From assembly GCA_030834695.1 (NCBI GenBank), contig JAUQXK010000089.1:1-64000 (forward strand): a DNA stretch of 64,000 nt. Reading direction: 5' to 3'. This document shows positions 26,673 to 33,792 of this stretch, piece after piece. The translations under genes were made by a program, and so were the position numbers. The notes below the pieces were generated by a model that searched no databases, was not told the DNA's origin, and was given only the letters and a program-made list of their open reading frames with translations. Within the stretch, counting starts at the first letter, position 1. Each line of letters starts with the position of its first letter. The stretch comes from Desulfobacterales bacterium (GTDB lineage Bacteria; Desulfobacterota; Desulfobacteria; Desulfobacterales; SpSt-501).

Positions 26673-27221
26673 ATGGCCACCCAAACCACCTCGATGACCA
26701 CCAGTGAATTCGCCAAGGCTGCCGGGGTTCCGGCGGCCGGCATTTCCAAACTCATCCGTGATGGAAGGCTGAAAGCCAAGAAAACAGGCGGGAAATGGAT
26801 GATCCCGCAAAGCCAGCTCGGTTCCGAGGTGGTCCGTGCGCTCAAAGGGCCGGCCGCAGGTGCCCGGCGCAAAGCACCTGCTGCAAAAACAGACCTCACC
26901 CGACCGGCGCCGAAAGCGAAGGCCGTGCCGCCGCCCCAGCCTCCGGTCATGAAGACTCCCGTTTCGCCGGAACCTGAGCCGCTTCAGGCCGTTGTCGCTC
27001 CCGAGCCGGCACCGGCGGCCCCTGCCGAACTTGAAGGCCGGTCCGGAAAGAAAATGTACACGATTTCTGAATTCGCCGCGATGACCTACCTGACCGAAAA
27101 GGGTGTGGCCGAGTGGCTCAAGACCGGCAGGATCAAAGGAGTTCAAAAAGAGAACGGAGAGTGGCGGGTCCTGGATTGCAACCTTCAGGTCCCCGATATC
27201 AGCCGACTGCTGAGAAAATAG
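26673..27221 (+). CDS. Tandem excisionase/MerR-type HTH protein
   Basis: A 182-residue protein with two winged-helix excisionase-like units joined by a long Pro/Ala-rich linker (about residues 55-125). Unit 1, MTTSEFAKAAGVPAAGISKLIRDGRLKA, ends GGKWMIPQSQL. Unit 2, YTISEFAAMTYLTEKGVAEWLKTGRIKG, ends NGEWRVLDCNL. The units share the S-E-F-A spacing, the GR(L/I)K turn and the G-x-W wing, so this is an internal duplication. Two tethered DNA-binding units suggest binding to repeated or looped sites. AAAGGATG lies before the ATG. The PA2779-like gene follows 26 bases later. No target is known. Confidence 0.75.
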   Translation: MATQTTSMTTSEFAKAAGVPAAGISKLIRDGRLKAKKTGGKWMIPQSQLGSEVVRALKGPAAGARRKAPAAKTDLTRPAPKAKAVPPPQPPVMKTPVSPEPEPLQAVVAPEPAPAAPAELEGRSGKKMYTISEFAAMTYLTEKGVAEWLKTGRIKGVQKENGEWRVLDCNLQVPDISRLLRK

Positions 27222-27247
27222 GGCGGGACCCAGGAGGGAGGATTTCT

Positions 27248-27622
27248 ATGATCGTTCTACGGAAAAGAGGACGACCGGTTTTTATCCTGATGATTTCACT
27301 GGCGCTGCTTGTTTCAATTCCGTTTCACGCCGCCCTCGCCGCGTTGGTCGATACCGAAGCCGCCGTGAATTCGGTCCGCGGGAGCGACGCCCGCGCCCGG
27401 CTGCATCAATATCTGGCGCGAGGAGATGTTCAGGCGGCCCTGCGCGCACAGGGAATCGACCCCCAGGAAGCTGAAGCCCGTGTGGCCAGCCTCACGGATG
27501 CCGAAATAGACCAGCTCGCCAGCCGGCTGGATGAGCTTCCCGCCGGCGGCGTGTTGGGTTTTGTGATCCTAGTTCTGGTTATCGTTTTGCTGGTGTTTGT
27601 GATATTGAAGGTGGCCAAGTAA
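27248..27622 (+). CDS. PA2779-family membrane protein
   Basis: A 124-residue protein with an N-terminal signal/TM segment (residues 11-32), a helical periplasmic core and a C-terminal TM segment (GFVILVLVIVLLVFVILKV). The core motif RLHQYLARGDVQAALRAQGIDPQEAEARVASLTDAEIDQLA is characteristic of the PA2779 family. That family often neighbours a C39-peptidase-like PA2778 gene, which is absent here. The ATG at 27248 has AGGAGGGAGGA just upstream; the longer frame overlaps the HTH gene. Function is unknown. It lies convergent to the RRM gene, 39 bases away. Confidence 0.82.
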   Translation: MIVLRKRGRPVFILMISLALLVSIPFHAALAALVDTEAAVNSVRGSDARARLHQYLARGDVQAALRAQGIDPQEAEARVASLTDAEIDQLASRLDELPAGGVLGFVILVLVIVLLVFVILKVAK

Positions 27623-27661
27623 CGATCCGAGAGGTGGATCCGGTGAAAAGGCAGCTGGCTC

Positions 27662-28054
27662 CTAATACCGGCTGCCTCCCCGCCCGGAGCCGCCGTATGA
27701 AGACCCGGATCCGGAGCGTCCACCCCGACCAAAACCGCCGCCGCCGCCGCCCCGTCCGGGTCCACGCGAAAACCCGCCTCTGCCGGTGCCGCCGTCGCGA
27801 TCCTTCCGGGGTTCCCTCGCTTCGCTCACCGTGATGGTCTTGCCCTGAAGTTCTCCGCCGTTGAACCGCTCGATGGCCTGGCGCGCGGCATCTTCGGTCT
27901 CCATCTCCACAAAACCGAAGCCCTTGCTCTGGTTGGAGTACCTGTCCTTGATGATTACGGCTGAAACCACGTTTCCGACCGTGGAAAAATTGTGGGTCAA
28001 ATCCTGCTCGGTCACTTCGCTGGAGAGGTTTCCGATGTAAAGCCTCTTGTTCAT
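27662..28054 (-). CDS. RRM RNA-binding protein with Gly-rich tail
   Basis: A 130-residue protein with one RNA recognition motif (residues about 1-80): RNP2 LYIGNL and RNP1 KGFGFVEM are both intact, with the aromatic residues that stack on RNA. A Gly/Arg/Ser tail (RGG-like) follows. Proteins of this shape in bacteria bind single-stranded RNA and are often cold-inducible. It lies downstream of the cold-shock gene on the same strand, separated by a stem-loop, and may share its transcript. AAAGGATCGGG precedes the start. Confidence 0.9.
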   Translation of the reverse strand: MNKRLYIGNLSSEVTEQDLTHNFSTVGNVVSAVIIKDRYSNQSKGFGFVEMETEDAARQAIERFNGGELQGKTITVSEAREPRKDRDGGTGRGGFSRGPGRGGGGGGFGRGGRSGSGSSYGGSGRGGSRY

Positions 28055-28169
28055 GGCCCGATCCTTTCATGTCGTGGTGGGTGATGCGCTGCGCATGGCC
28101 CGTATGGGAGAGTGCGCCGGCTGGCGATAAAGGCACGCAAGCATCCAGGTGCCTGGTGCGAGGAGTGGG

Positions 28170-28197
28170 CACCCTCCGCCGGCTGCGGCAGAGGGTG
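28170..28197 (-). terminator. Stem-loop between cold-shock and RRM genes
   Basis: CACCCTC (28170-28176) pairs with GAGGGTG (28191-28197), with further GC pairing inside. It lies just past the cold-shock stop on the minus strand. There is no U-run, so it may be an mRNA-stabilising processing hairpin rather than a strong terminator. Confidence 0.4.
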
Positions 28198-28214
28198 TCT
28201 TCTAAGCGACCGCG

Positions 28215-28415
28215 TTAAACGGTTTGTACGTTGACGGCCGAAAGGCCCTTCGGCCCATTCTGCACGTCGAAGCTGACAGACTGGCCATCCAGAAGCGTTT
28301 TGAACCCACTGCCCTGGATCGCGCTGAAGTGGACGAACACATCAGATCCATTTTCAGCCTCAATAAAGCCGAAGCCTTTGGCCTCGTTGAACCATTTGAC
28401 TTTGCCTTGCATCAT
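28215..28415 (-). CDS. Cold-shock domain protein
   Basis: A 66-residue CspA-family protein, the normal length. RNP1 KGFGFIE and RNP2 DVFVHFSAI are intact, along with the opening [14 protein letters not shown]. It binds single-stranded RNA/DNA and melts RNA structure at low temperature. Two consecutive ATGs start the gene; AAAGGAGGAGGAAAG lies upstream of both. Its leader is about 158 bases long from the predicted promoter (28581-28609) and contains a terminator-like hairpin. It is followed by the RRM protein gene, giving a pair of RNA chaperones. Confidence 0.95.
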   Translation of the reverse strand: MMQGKVKWFNEAKGFGFIEAENGSDVFVHFSAIQGSGFKTLLDGQSVSFDVQNGPKGLSAVNVQTV

Positions 28416-28467
28416 CGCTTTCCTCCTCCTTTCTCAAATTTATTCAAGGGCGGATTACGACGATGCT

Positions 28468-28500
28468 AAAAAAAACCACCACACTTTGAAGAGTGCGGTG
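28468..28500 (-). terminator. Intrinsic-terminator hairpin inside the cold-shock leader
   Basis: Read on the minus strand: CACCGCACT, loop CTTCAA, AGTGTGGTG, then GG... TTTTTTTT (8 T, plus-strand A at 28468-28475). The stem has 9 pairs including one G-U. It lies about 75-105 bases after the predicted transcription start and 52 bases before the cold-shock ATG. It could attenuate the gene or end a short RNA. Confidence 0.7.
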
Positions 28501-28580
28501 ATTAAACCTACGCTGCAAAATGTTTTCATCCAACCTTTGATGCACTCGACAGGCCTAAAGCAAGTCGAATACTTGCTCGG

Positions 28581-28609
28581 ACTATAATGCCTTTAACCGT
28601 TGCGGTCAA
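28581..28609 (-). promoter_or_regulatory. Sigma-70 promoter of the cold-shock gene
   Basis: Minus-strand TTGACC (28604-28609), a 17-base spacer and TATAGT (28581-28586). It gives a leader of about 158 bases, similar to the long leaders of known cspA genes. A 6-bp hairpin (GCAAGT/ACTTGC) lies right at the predicted RNA 5' end. Confidence 0.65.
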
Positions 28610-28895
28610 GGAAATAAGTGTGATCTGCGCCATTTCGCGCGCTCAGCGGGCTGCGGAGACGGTGCCTCACTGCATCCGAGATCGGCGCCGCCGGCGCCGA
28701 TTGCCGGAGTCATAATGCTGAGTCTTTTAAAAGCAGCGCTAAGGCCTCTGCGTTGCAAGTTCGGATAGCATGGTTAACCTGAATGAAATAGGGGTTGGGC
28801 TGAGGCAATGAAAAACCCAACGCCTTGATGTCTTTGCAGCGGCGACAGGCCGAGCAGAGCCATCCGCACTCATAAAAATCTTAGGGAGGTATCCG

Positions 28896-29501
28896 ATGTC
28901 GCATACATTGCCTAAGCTCGACTATGCATATGACGCGCTGGAACCCTATATCGACGCGCGCACCATGGAAATCCACCATACCAAGCACCACCAGACATAC
29001 ATCGACAAGCTCAACGCCGCTCTGAAAGGGCATGGCGCCATTGAAGCGATCAGCGTTGAAAAACTGATCCGGGACCTGGCCACCGTCCCTGAGGCCATCC
29101 GCACGGCCGTGCGCAACCACGGCGGCGGGCACGCCAACCACAGTTTTTTCTGGCCGACCCTGAAGAAAGGGGTCAAGGCCGGCGGCCCGACGGTGGATGC
29201 CATCGCCAAAAAGTTCGGAAGCTTCGACAAGTTCAAGGAAGGTTTTTCGAGCGCTGCCGCCCTGCTTTTCGGAAGCGGCTGGGCGTGGCTGGCGGTCAGC
29301 TCGGGCGAACTGGAGATCGTGGCTACCCCGAACCAGGACAGTCCGATCAGCCAGGGAAAAATTCCCATCCTCGGCATTGATGTCTGGGAGCACGCCTACT
29401 ACCTGAAGTACCAAAACCGTCGTCCGGAGTATATCGCGGCCTTCTTCGAGGTGATCAACTGGGAAAAGGTCAACGAGCGCTATCAGTCGGCGCGAAGCTG
29501 A
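28896..29501 (+). CDS. Superoxide dismutase (Fe/Mn family)
   Basis: A 201-residue protein of standard length. The four metal ligands are present: His27 (MEIHHTKHH), His82 ([11 protein letters not shown]), Asp162 and His166 ([18 protein letters not shown]). Gly near 77-78 and Gln147 in the second sphere favour manganese or dual-metal use over strict iron use. It converts superoxide to peroxide and oxygen in the cytoplasm, useful for an anaerobe under oxygen exposure. GGGAGGT lies 6 bases before the ATG. A terminator follows directly. It stands as a single-gene unit. Confidence 0.95.
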   Translation: MSHTLPKLDYAYDALEPYIDARTMEIHHTKHHQTYIDKLNAALKGHGAIEAISVEKLIRDLATVPEAIRTAVRNHGGGHANHSFFWPTLKKGVKAGGPTVDAIAKKFGSFDKFKEGFSSAAALLFGSGWAWLAVSSGELEIVATPNQDSPISQGKIPILGIDVWEHAYYLKYQNRRPEYIAAFFEVINWEKVNERYQSARS

Positions 29502-29525
29502 GGCAGCTTAGCAGGCAAGAAACGG

Positions 29526-29548
29526 AGGGCGGTGACATTCACCGCCCT
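29526..29548. terminator. Bidirectional terminator between SOD and DUF4392 genes
   Basis: AGGGCGGTGA (29526-29535), a three-base loop, and TCACCGCCCT (29539-29548), a perfect 10-bp stem between convergent genes. It overlaps the last codons of the minus-strand gene. T-runs are weak on both sides. Confidence 0.65.
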
Positions 29549-30441
29549 TGCCCATCCACCCCGCTCTTCTGGCGGCGTGCAGCGGACAGGCTACGCAGCC
29601 GTTCGATGATGGAAAGTCCGACGGCCAGCGGAAATCCGTCCTCCGAGCATTCTGCATATCCGGTTTTTCCGTCCACCGCGCCCCGGTCAACGAGATGCCG
29701 GACGACCTCAACGGCGTCGAATAGGCGGAGAAGGTCCTGGTGAAGCTCGCAGCTCATGGCTGCGATCATCCCGTACACGCCCCAGTTGCTCACGGTGGCA
29801 ATGACCAGCTCGTCGCAGGTCGTCACCGACGGGGTGATATTCAGTTTGGACGCCTCGGCGTAGATGTTGCCCATTCCGATTTCGTTGCCCCCGTCGCCGA
29901 CTGCGATGGTCGCGCACTCGCAACGGTTGAAAAACAGGTCGAATTTGGCCAGAGAATCGCTGATATCCTTGCCGCGCATGTTGTAGTAGCGGCCGTCCTT
30001 AGCCACCCCGGGGCGTTCGATGGAAACGATCAGCGTGGGGCGGATATCAGCCAGGGCCTTGTCCACGATTGCCTCGGTCGCCTGCCAGCTCAGAATCGGG
30101 ATTTCCAGCGTCCGGAAACCATCGCCCAAAACCTTGGATATCGGCGGCGCGCAGCCGAAAATCGGCTCATACCCCAAGCGTTCGAGAACACGGTAAAGCG
30201 CAATCGCACCGATGGGGCCGTCGGTTTCGAAGCTGCCGCCTACCGGAAACCCGGTGCCGATCAGGACGCAGCCCGGGTTTCCCAGGATCATGCGGGCGGC
30301 GCGGGAGCAATAGTCCGCCGGAAGGGCGCCTCTCACCCGGTCCATGCCGCGCGAACCATGAGACAGGATGATATCCTCGATGAAGTGGTCTCCGGAGGAT
30401 AGCGAAACAGCGTCAGGCATACGTGTCACCCATACAGTCAC
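29539..30441 (-). CDS. DUF4392 / D-glutamate cyclase-like protein
   Basis: A 300-residue protein matching the DUF4392 family, related to the C-terminal part of D-glutamate cyclase (DGLUCY). Landmarks are GTGFPVGGSFETDGPIGAIALYR, SIERPGVAKDGRYYNMRG, a Gly-rich VGDGGNEIGMGN and a late DELVIATVSNWGVYG. DGLUCY converts D-glutamate to 5-oxo-D-proline. The start may instead be the ATG at 30420, since no strong ribosome site marks either. It stands divergently from tryptophanase with 134 bases between. The enzymatic assignment is by family only. Confidence 0.72.
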   Translation of the reverse strand: MTVWVTRMPDAVSLSSGDHFIEDIILSHGSRGMDRVRGALPADYCSRAARMILGNPGCVLIGTGFPVGGSFETDGPIGAIALYRVLERLGYEPIFGCAPPISKVLGDGFRTLEIPILSWQATEAIVDKALADIRPTLIVSIERPGVAKDGRYYNMRGKDISDSLAKFDLFFNRCECATIAVGDGGNEIGMGNIYAEASKLNITPSVTTCDELVIATVSNWGVYGMIAAMSCELHQDLLRLFDAVEVVRHLVDRGAVDGKTGYAECSEDGFPLAVGLSIIERLRSLSAARRQKSGVDGQGR

Positions 30442-30575
30442 CCATATCTACGCTTGCATCGGGTCTGCGTGTCATATAGCATACCACAATTTCAGGTTGT
30501 CTGGTTATACGGACTGAGCGGAACGGCTCATGCTCCGCTCGTTCGAACAAACACCATCTAACTGCCGGATCATCC

Positions 30576-31955
30576 ATGACCATTCAAACCATCATCGAAC
30601 CGTTTAGAATTAAGACCGTCGAACCTCTGCGCATGACCACGCGCGGCGAGCGCGAGCAGATTCTGGCGAAGGCCGGCCACAACCTCTTCAACGTGCGTGC
30701 GGAGGATGTGCTCATCGATCTGTTGACCGACAGCGGCACCTCGGCCATGAGCGCCCGGCAGTGGGCGGGACTCATCGACGGCGACGAATCCTACGCCGGC
30801 GCCCGAAGCTTCTACCGCTTCGAAAAAGCGGTCAAAGACCTTACCGGCCTCAAGCACATCATCCCCACGCACCAGGGCCGGGCGGCTGAGAAAATTCTTT
30901 TCACGATCCTGGGCGGGCCGGGAAAGATCATCCCCAACAACACCCATTTCGACACGACCCGCGCCAACATCGAGGTCAGCGGAGCCGAAGCGGCGGATCT
31001 TCCGGTGAAGGAGGCGCTGATCCCCTCGCTGGTCAAGGACTTCAAGGGCAACATGGACATCGCCGGCCTGGAGCGCCTGCTCAAGCAAAAGGGCCCGGAA
31101 CAGGTGCCACTGGTGATGATGACGGTGACCAACAACTCCTGCGCCGGGCAGCCGGTGTCCATGGGATGCATCCGCCGGGTGTCCGAGCTGTGCCACTCCT
31201 ACGGGATACCGTTTTTTATCGACGCGTGTCGTTTTGCGGAAAACGCCTGGTTTGTCAAGACGCGCGAGCCGGGATGCCGGGGCCGTTCGGTCACACAGCT
31301 GGCTCAGGAGATGTTCTCCTACGCTGACGGCTGCATCATGAGCGGCAAAAAAGACGGCCTCGTCAATATCGGCGGGTTCCTGGCCGTGAACGATGACGAG
31401 CTGGCCCGCAAGGCGCGCAACATCCTCATTGTCACCGAAGGGTTCCCGACCTACGGCGGGCTTGCCGGCCGCGACCTCGAGGCCTTTGCCCAGGGGCTCG
31501 AAGAAGTGGTGGACGAGGATTACCTCAGATACCGCATCCGTTCGATTGAATACGTGGTAGAGAAACTTGATGCCGCGGGAGTGCCGGTGTTCAAACCCGC
31601 CGGCGGTCATGCGATCTACTTGGATGCAACGTCCTTCCTGCCGCATGTTCCGCCGCACGAATTCCCCGGCCACGCGCTCGCCTGCGCGCTGTACATCGAG
31701 GGCGGCATCCGCTCCTGCGAGATCGGCAGCGTCATGTTCGGCAAGAACGACCCTCGGACCGGAGCGTTCCAACCGGCCCTGCTCGAACTGGTGCGCCTGG
31801 CCATCCCGCGGCGGGTCTATACCCAGAGCCACATGGATTACGTGGTGGAGTGCGTCGGCGAGGTGTTCGCAAAACGGGATGCGATCCGGGGCGTTCGTAT
31901 CATTCAGGAGCCGCCGGTGCTGAGGCATTTCACGGCGACCTTCCAACCGCTGTGA
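30576..31955 (+). CDS. tnaA: Tryptophanase
   Basis: A 459-residue beta-eliminating lyase. The PLP lysine is the second Lys of MSGKKD (Lys259). It is called tryptophanase rather than tyrosine phenol-lyase from two positions known to separate them. Asp126 in FDTTR matches the tryptophanase Asp (Thr in tyrosine phenol-lyase). His451 in VLRHFTA matches the tryptophanase His (Phe in the other). The enzyme splits tryptophan to indole, pyruvate and ammonia. The upstream 134 bases show no obvious Trp-containing leader peptide like E. coli tnaC and no tnaB transporter follows. The ribosome site is weak. Cys-rich insertions near 188-198 are unusual. Confidence 0.88.
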   Translation: MTIQTIIEPFRIKTVEPLRMTTRGEREQILAKAGHNLFNVRAEDVLIDLLTDSGTSAMSARQWAGLIDGDESYAGARSFYRFEKAVKDLTGLKHIIPTHQGRAAEKILFTILGGPGKIIPNNTHFDTTRANIEVSGAEAADLPVKEALIPSLVKDFKGNMDIAGLERLLKQKGPEQVPLVMMTVTNNSCAGQPVSMGCIRRVSELCHSYGIPFFIDACRFAENAWFVKTREPGCRGRSVTQLAQEMFSYADGCIMSGKKDGLVNIGGFLAVNDDELARKARNILIVTEGFPTYGGLAGRDLEAFAQGLEEVVDEDYLRYRIRSIEYVVEKLDAAGVPVFKPAGGHAIYLDATSFLPHVPPHEFPGHALACALYIEGGIRSCEIGSVMFGKNDPRTGAFQPALLELVRLAIPRRVYTQSHMDYVVECVGEVFAKRDAIRGVRIIQEPPVLRHFTATFQPL

Positions 31956-32001
31956 CCTCCATTTCAACCTTTGAAGAAGAGAGTTAGCGGGATTTTACCA
32001 A

Positions 32002-32122
32002 ACCGGCAGCGAAATACGCAAAGACCGTCATGCCGGACTTGATCCGGCATCCACTCCCGTTCCGGAATTCGGTTTCGCCGGAATGACAAACCTTGGCCTA
32101 TTTAATTGCCGAAGTAATAAAA
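32002..32122 (-). repeat. Dispersed repeat A, copy 2 (inverted relative to copy 1)
   Basis: About 121 bases whose reverse complement matches 4362-4485, with the same blocks in the same order. It fills most of the gap between tryptophanase and the GalT-like gene. Confidence 0.8.
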
Positions 32123-32165
32123 TCGACTTTCTCGGATGCCCAGCCGGCACGATGTCGGGGCTCGA

Positions 32166-33200
32166 TCATTCGATGTTATCCCAGAAGGGCCGCGCCCGGA
32201 TGGCAGTTTCCTCCGGCGCGGTGAACGTGGCCATATCGCCGAGCATCACCTCGAAGCCGGTGTAGTCGCTGCGCACCCAGGCCGCGTAGTTCGACCTCAC
32301 GATCATGACCACACGCAGTTCCAGGGCCTTTGAGTCGTCCTCGATCAGCAGCAGACCGAGATTATAGCCGTTGCGGTTCAGGCTGCGGTAGAATTTCTGG
32401 GCGTTGATCAGGCCTCGCGCCAGACTGCTCCAATCGCCATCCTCTGCCTGTCGGATGGAGGTTACACCCGGCCGGATGCCCCAGATTTCGAAAAACCCCT
32501 CCGGTGCAAAGGCGGCTAGCCATTCCCAGGAGCCGGTGCGGCCGATGGTGCGGCTGCCGTCCAGCCGTTCGTGTTCCAGGTAGTCCGCAAAAAGCCGGGT
32601 GCCGGTTTCTCTGAGATATTCGACCGCACGGCCCTGCAGAAAGCGATGATGGTTGGAAGCCACCCGGTCGGCCTGTAGTTGCAGGTGAGGATGCAATAAG
32701 GACCCGCCGGCAGACGGCAGATGATTTTGAGTGATGGCCATGTAAACGCTTGCGGAGTCGTGTTCGAGGACGCGCAAAAGATAGTCGCGGCAGTTCAGAA
32801 GGCAGTCCGCATACGAATCCGCCGAAGCTGTGCCGATTTCGACGAAATGCCGGTCGTCGAACAGGCTGACGGCCGAGTGACTGCCGTAAGGAAACAGGTT
32901 GGGGAACAACACCGACCGACCCTTTTGCATGCGCCCGGCCGGGCACAGTTCGGCCGCCAGGCGCGGCGTGCGCGCGGCGAGAGCATCCTGGCAGAAAGGG
33001 CAACGGGAGCGATCACCGGCGAACGGCGGCGGGTCGGGCAGGGTGGCGGCACCGGGTTCCTGCTCCTCAACCCGGCTGAAGGTGATCCGGCAGGTGCGGC
33101 CGGTAATGGGGTTTCGCCGGACCTCGATCGGCTTCTCCACGGTCTTGCCGGCAGGCATGACCAACCGGGCACGGATGATTTCCTTTTCGAACGACAGCAT
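32166..33200 (-). CDS. GalT-like nucleotidyltransferase (HIT superfamily)
   Basis: A 344-residue protein resembling galactose-1-phosphate uridylyltransferase. It has the CPFC zinc half-site after GDRSR, an NLFPYGSHSAV strand, and the HIT-type active-site motif LLHPHLQLQAD that supplies the nucleophilic His (HPHxQ). QNHLPSAGGS just before it is typical of the family's substrate loop. It may transfer UMP or another nucleotide between sugar phosphates, but no galactose genes are nearby, so the sugar is unknown. It is the third gene of a minus-strand run (aldo/keto reductase, Cys-rich protein, this). Confidence 0.7.
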   Translation of the reverse strand: MLSFEKEIIRARLVMPAGKTVEKPIEVRRNPITGRTCRITFSRVEEQEPGAATLPDPPPFAGDRSRCPFCQDALAARTPRLAAELCPAGRMQKGRSVLFPNLFPYGSHSAVSLFDDRHFVEIGTASADSYADCLLNCRDYLLRVLEHDSASVYMAITQNHLPSAGGSLLHPHLQLQADRVASNHHRFLQGRAVEYLRETGTRLFADYLEHERLDGSRTIGRTGSWEWLAAFAPEGFFEIWGIRPGVTSIRQAEDGDWSSLARGLINAQKFYRSLNRNGYNLGLLLIEDDSKALELRVVMIVRSNYAAWVRSDYTGFEVMLGDMATFTAPEETAIRARPFWDNIE

Positions 33201-33234
33201 TCCGCCCCCTATTGGGAAACCACGCTGGGTCTCT

Positions 33235-33741
33235 CTATCCGGTTTTTGCCAACAGCGAGTGAATCAGTGGAAGCTTGTTGAAATACAAAAAGATCCCCAA
33301 TTTCCAGAAACGAATTTTGACTCGCCGTATTTCCGTTTTCAGGGTTTCATCGCCGCGGCAAAACGAGGTGATGCAAACCTCCGGGCGAACATCGGGAGGA
33401 AAAAGGCACGGCCCGACACCGCGCTGCAGAAAGGGACAGTTGGAGGTGAAGAGCGGTTCTTCGATGCGGAGGCATTCGGTTATCTCCGCTTCGAGTGAGG
33501 GCATCACCGCTAAAAGGTAGACAAAATCAGGTATTCCGAATACCGTATCAAGCTGAAGGTTGCGGCAGCAGAGCCCCCGGCAATCTTCAAGGCAGCCTTT
33601 CAAGCGAAGGGCGGCCGCGGCGTTCAGCTTCCTTTCCGCATCATTGATGTGCCGACAAAGGGCCGCGAGTGCGCCCCGGCGGTCGGTCGGAAGCTGGCGC
33701 AAGATGCCTGCCGCCCTCTTTGAGCAGTACGCGAGGCTCAT
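33235..33741 (-). CDS. Cysteine-rich hypothetical protein
   Basis: A 168-residue protein with 11 cysteines. Four lie in a tight group (GCLEDCRGLCC, residues 49-59); others occur singly at about 89, 101, 111, 123 and 128, within ECLRIEE, NCPFL, GPCLFPP, VCITSFCRGD. The spacing suggests a zinc or Fe-S site, as in YkgJ-like proteins, but I cannot assign a family. The C-terminus (RRVKIRFWKLGIFLYFNKLPLIHSLL) is basic and hydrophobic and may touch the membrane. It lies between an aldo/keto reductase gene and a GalT-like gene with short gaps, so the three are probably co-transcribed. Confidence 0.6.
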   Translation of the reverse strand: MSLAYCSKRAAGILRQLPTDRRGALAALCRHINDAERKLNAAAALRLKGCLEDCRGLCCRNLQLDTVFGIPDFVYLLAVMPSLEAEITECLRIEEPLFTSNCPFLQRGVGPCLFPPDVRPEVCITSFCRGDETLKTEIRRVKIRFWKLGIFLYFNKLPLIHSLLAKTG

Positions 33742-33792
33742 ACGGGGGCACTCATTTCATTGAAGCCCGGAAAAATCAACAGCGATCGGTTT

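Larger units (their letters stand above)
28416..28895. other. Intergenic region between divergent cold-shock and SOD genes
   Basis: 480 bases without a coding frame. The left part is the cold-shock promoter and leader. The right part (28610-28895) leads to superoxide dismutase and includes a possible hairpin (GTTGGG near 28793 with CCCAAC near 28816); no clear sigma-70 promoter for SOD is seen. Confidence 0.5.

Noticed and set aside
30576-31955. Tyrosine phenol-lyase assignment
   Set aside because: The two specificity positions (Asp126, His451) match tryptophanase rather than tyrosine phenol-lyase.
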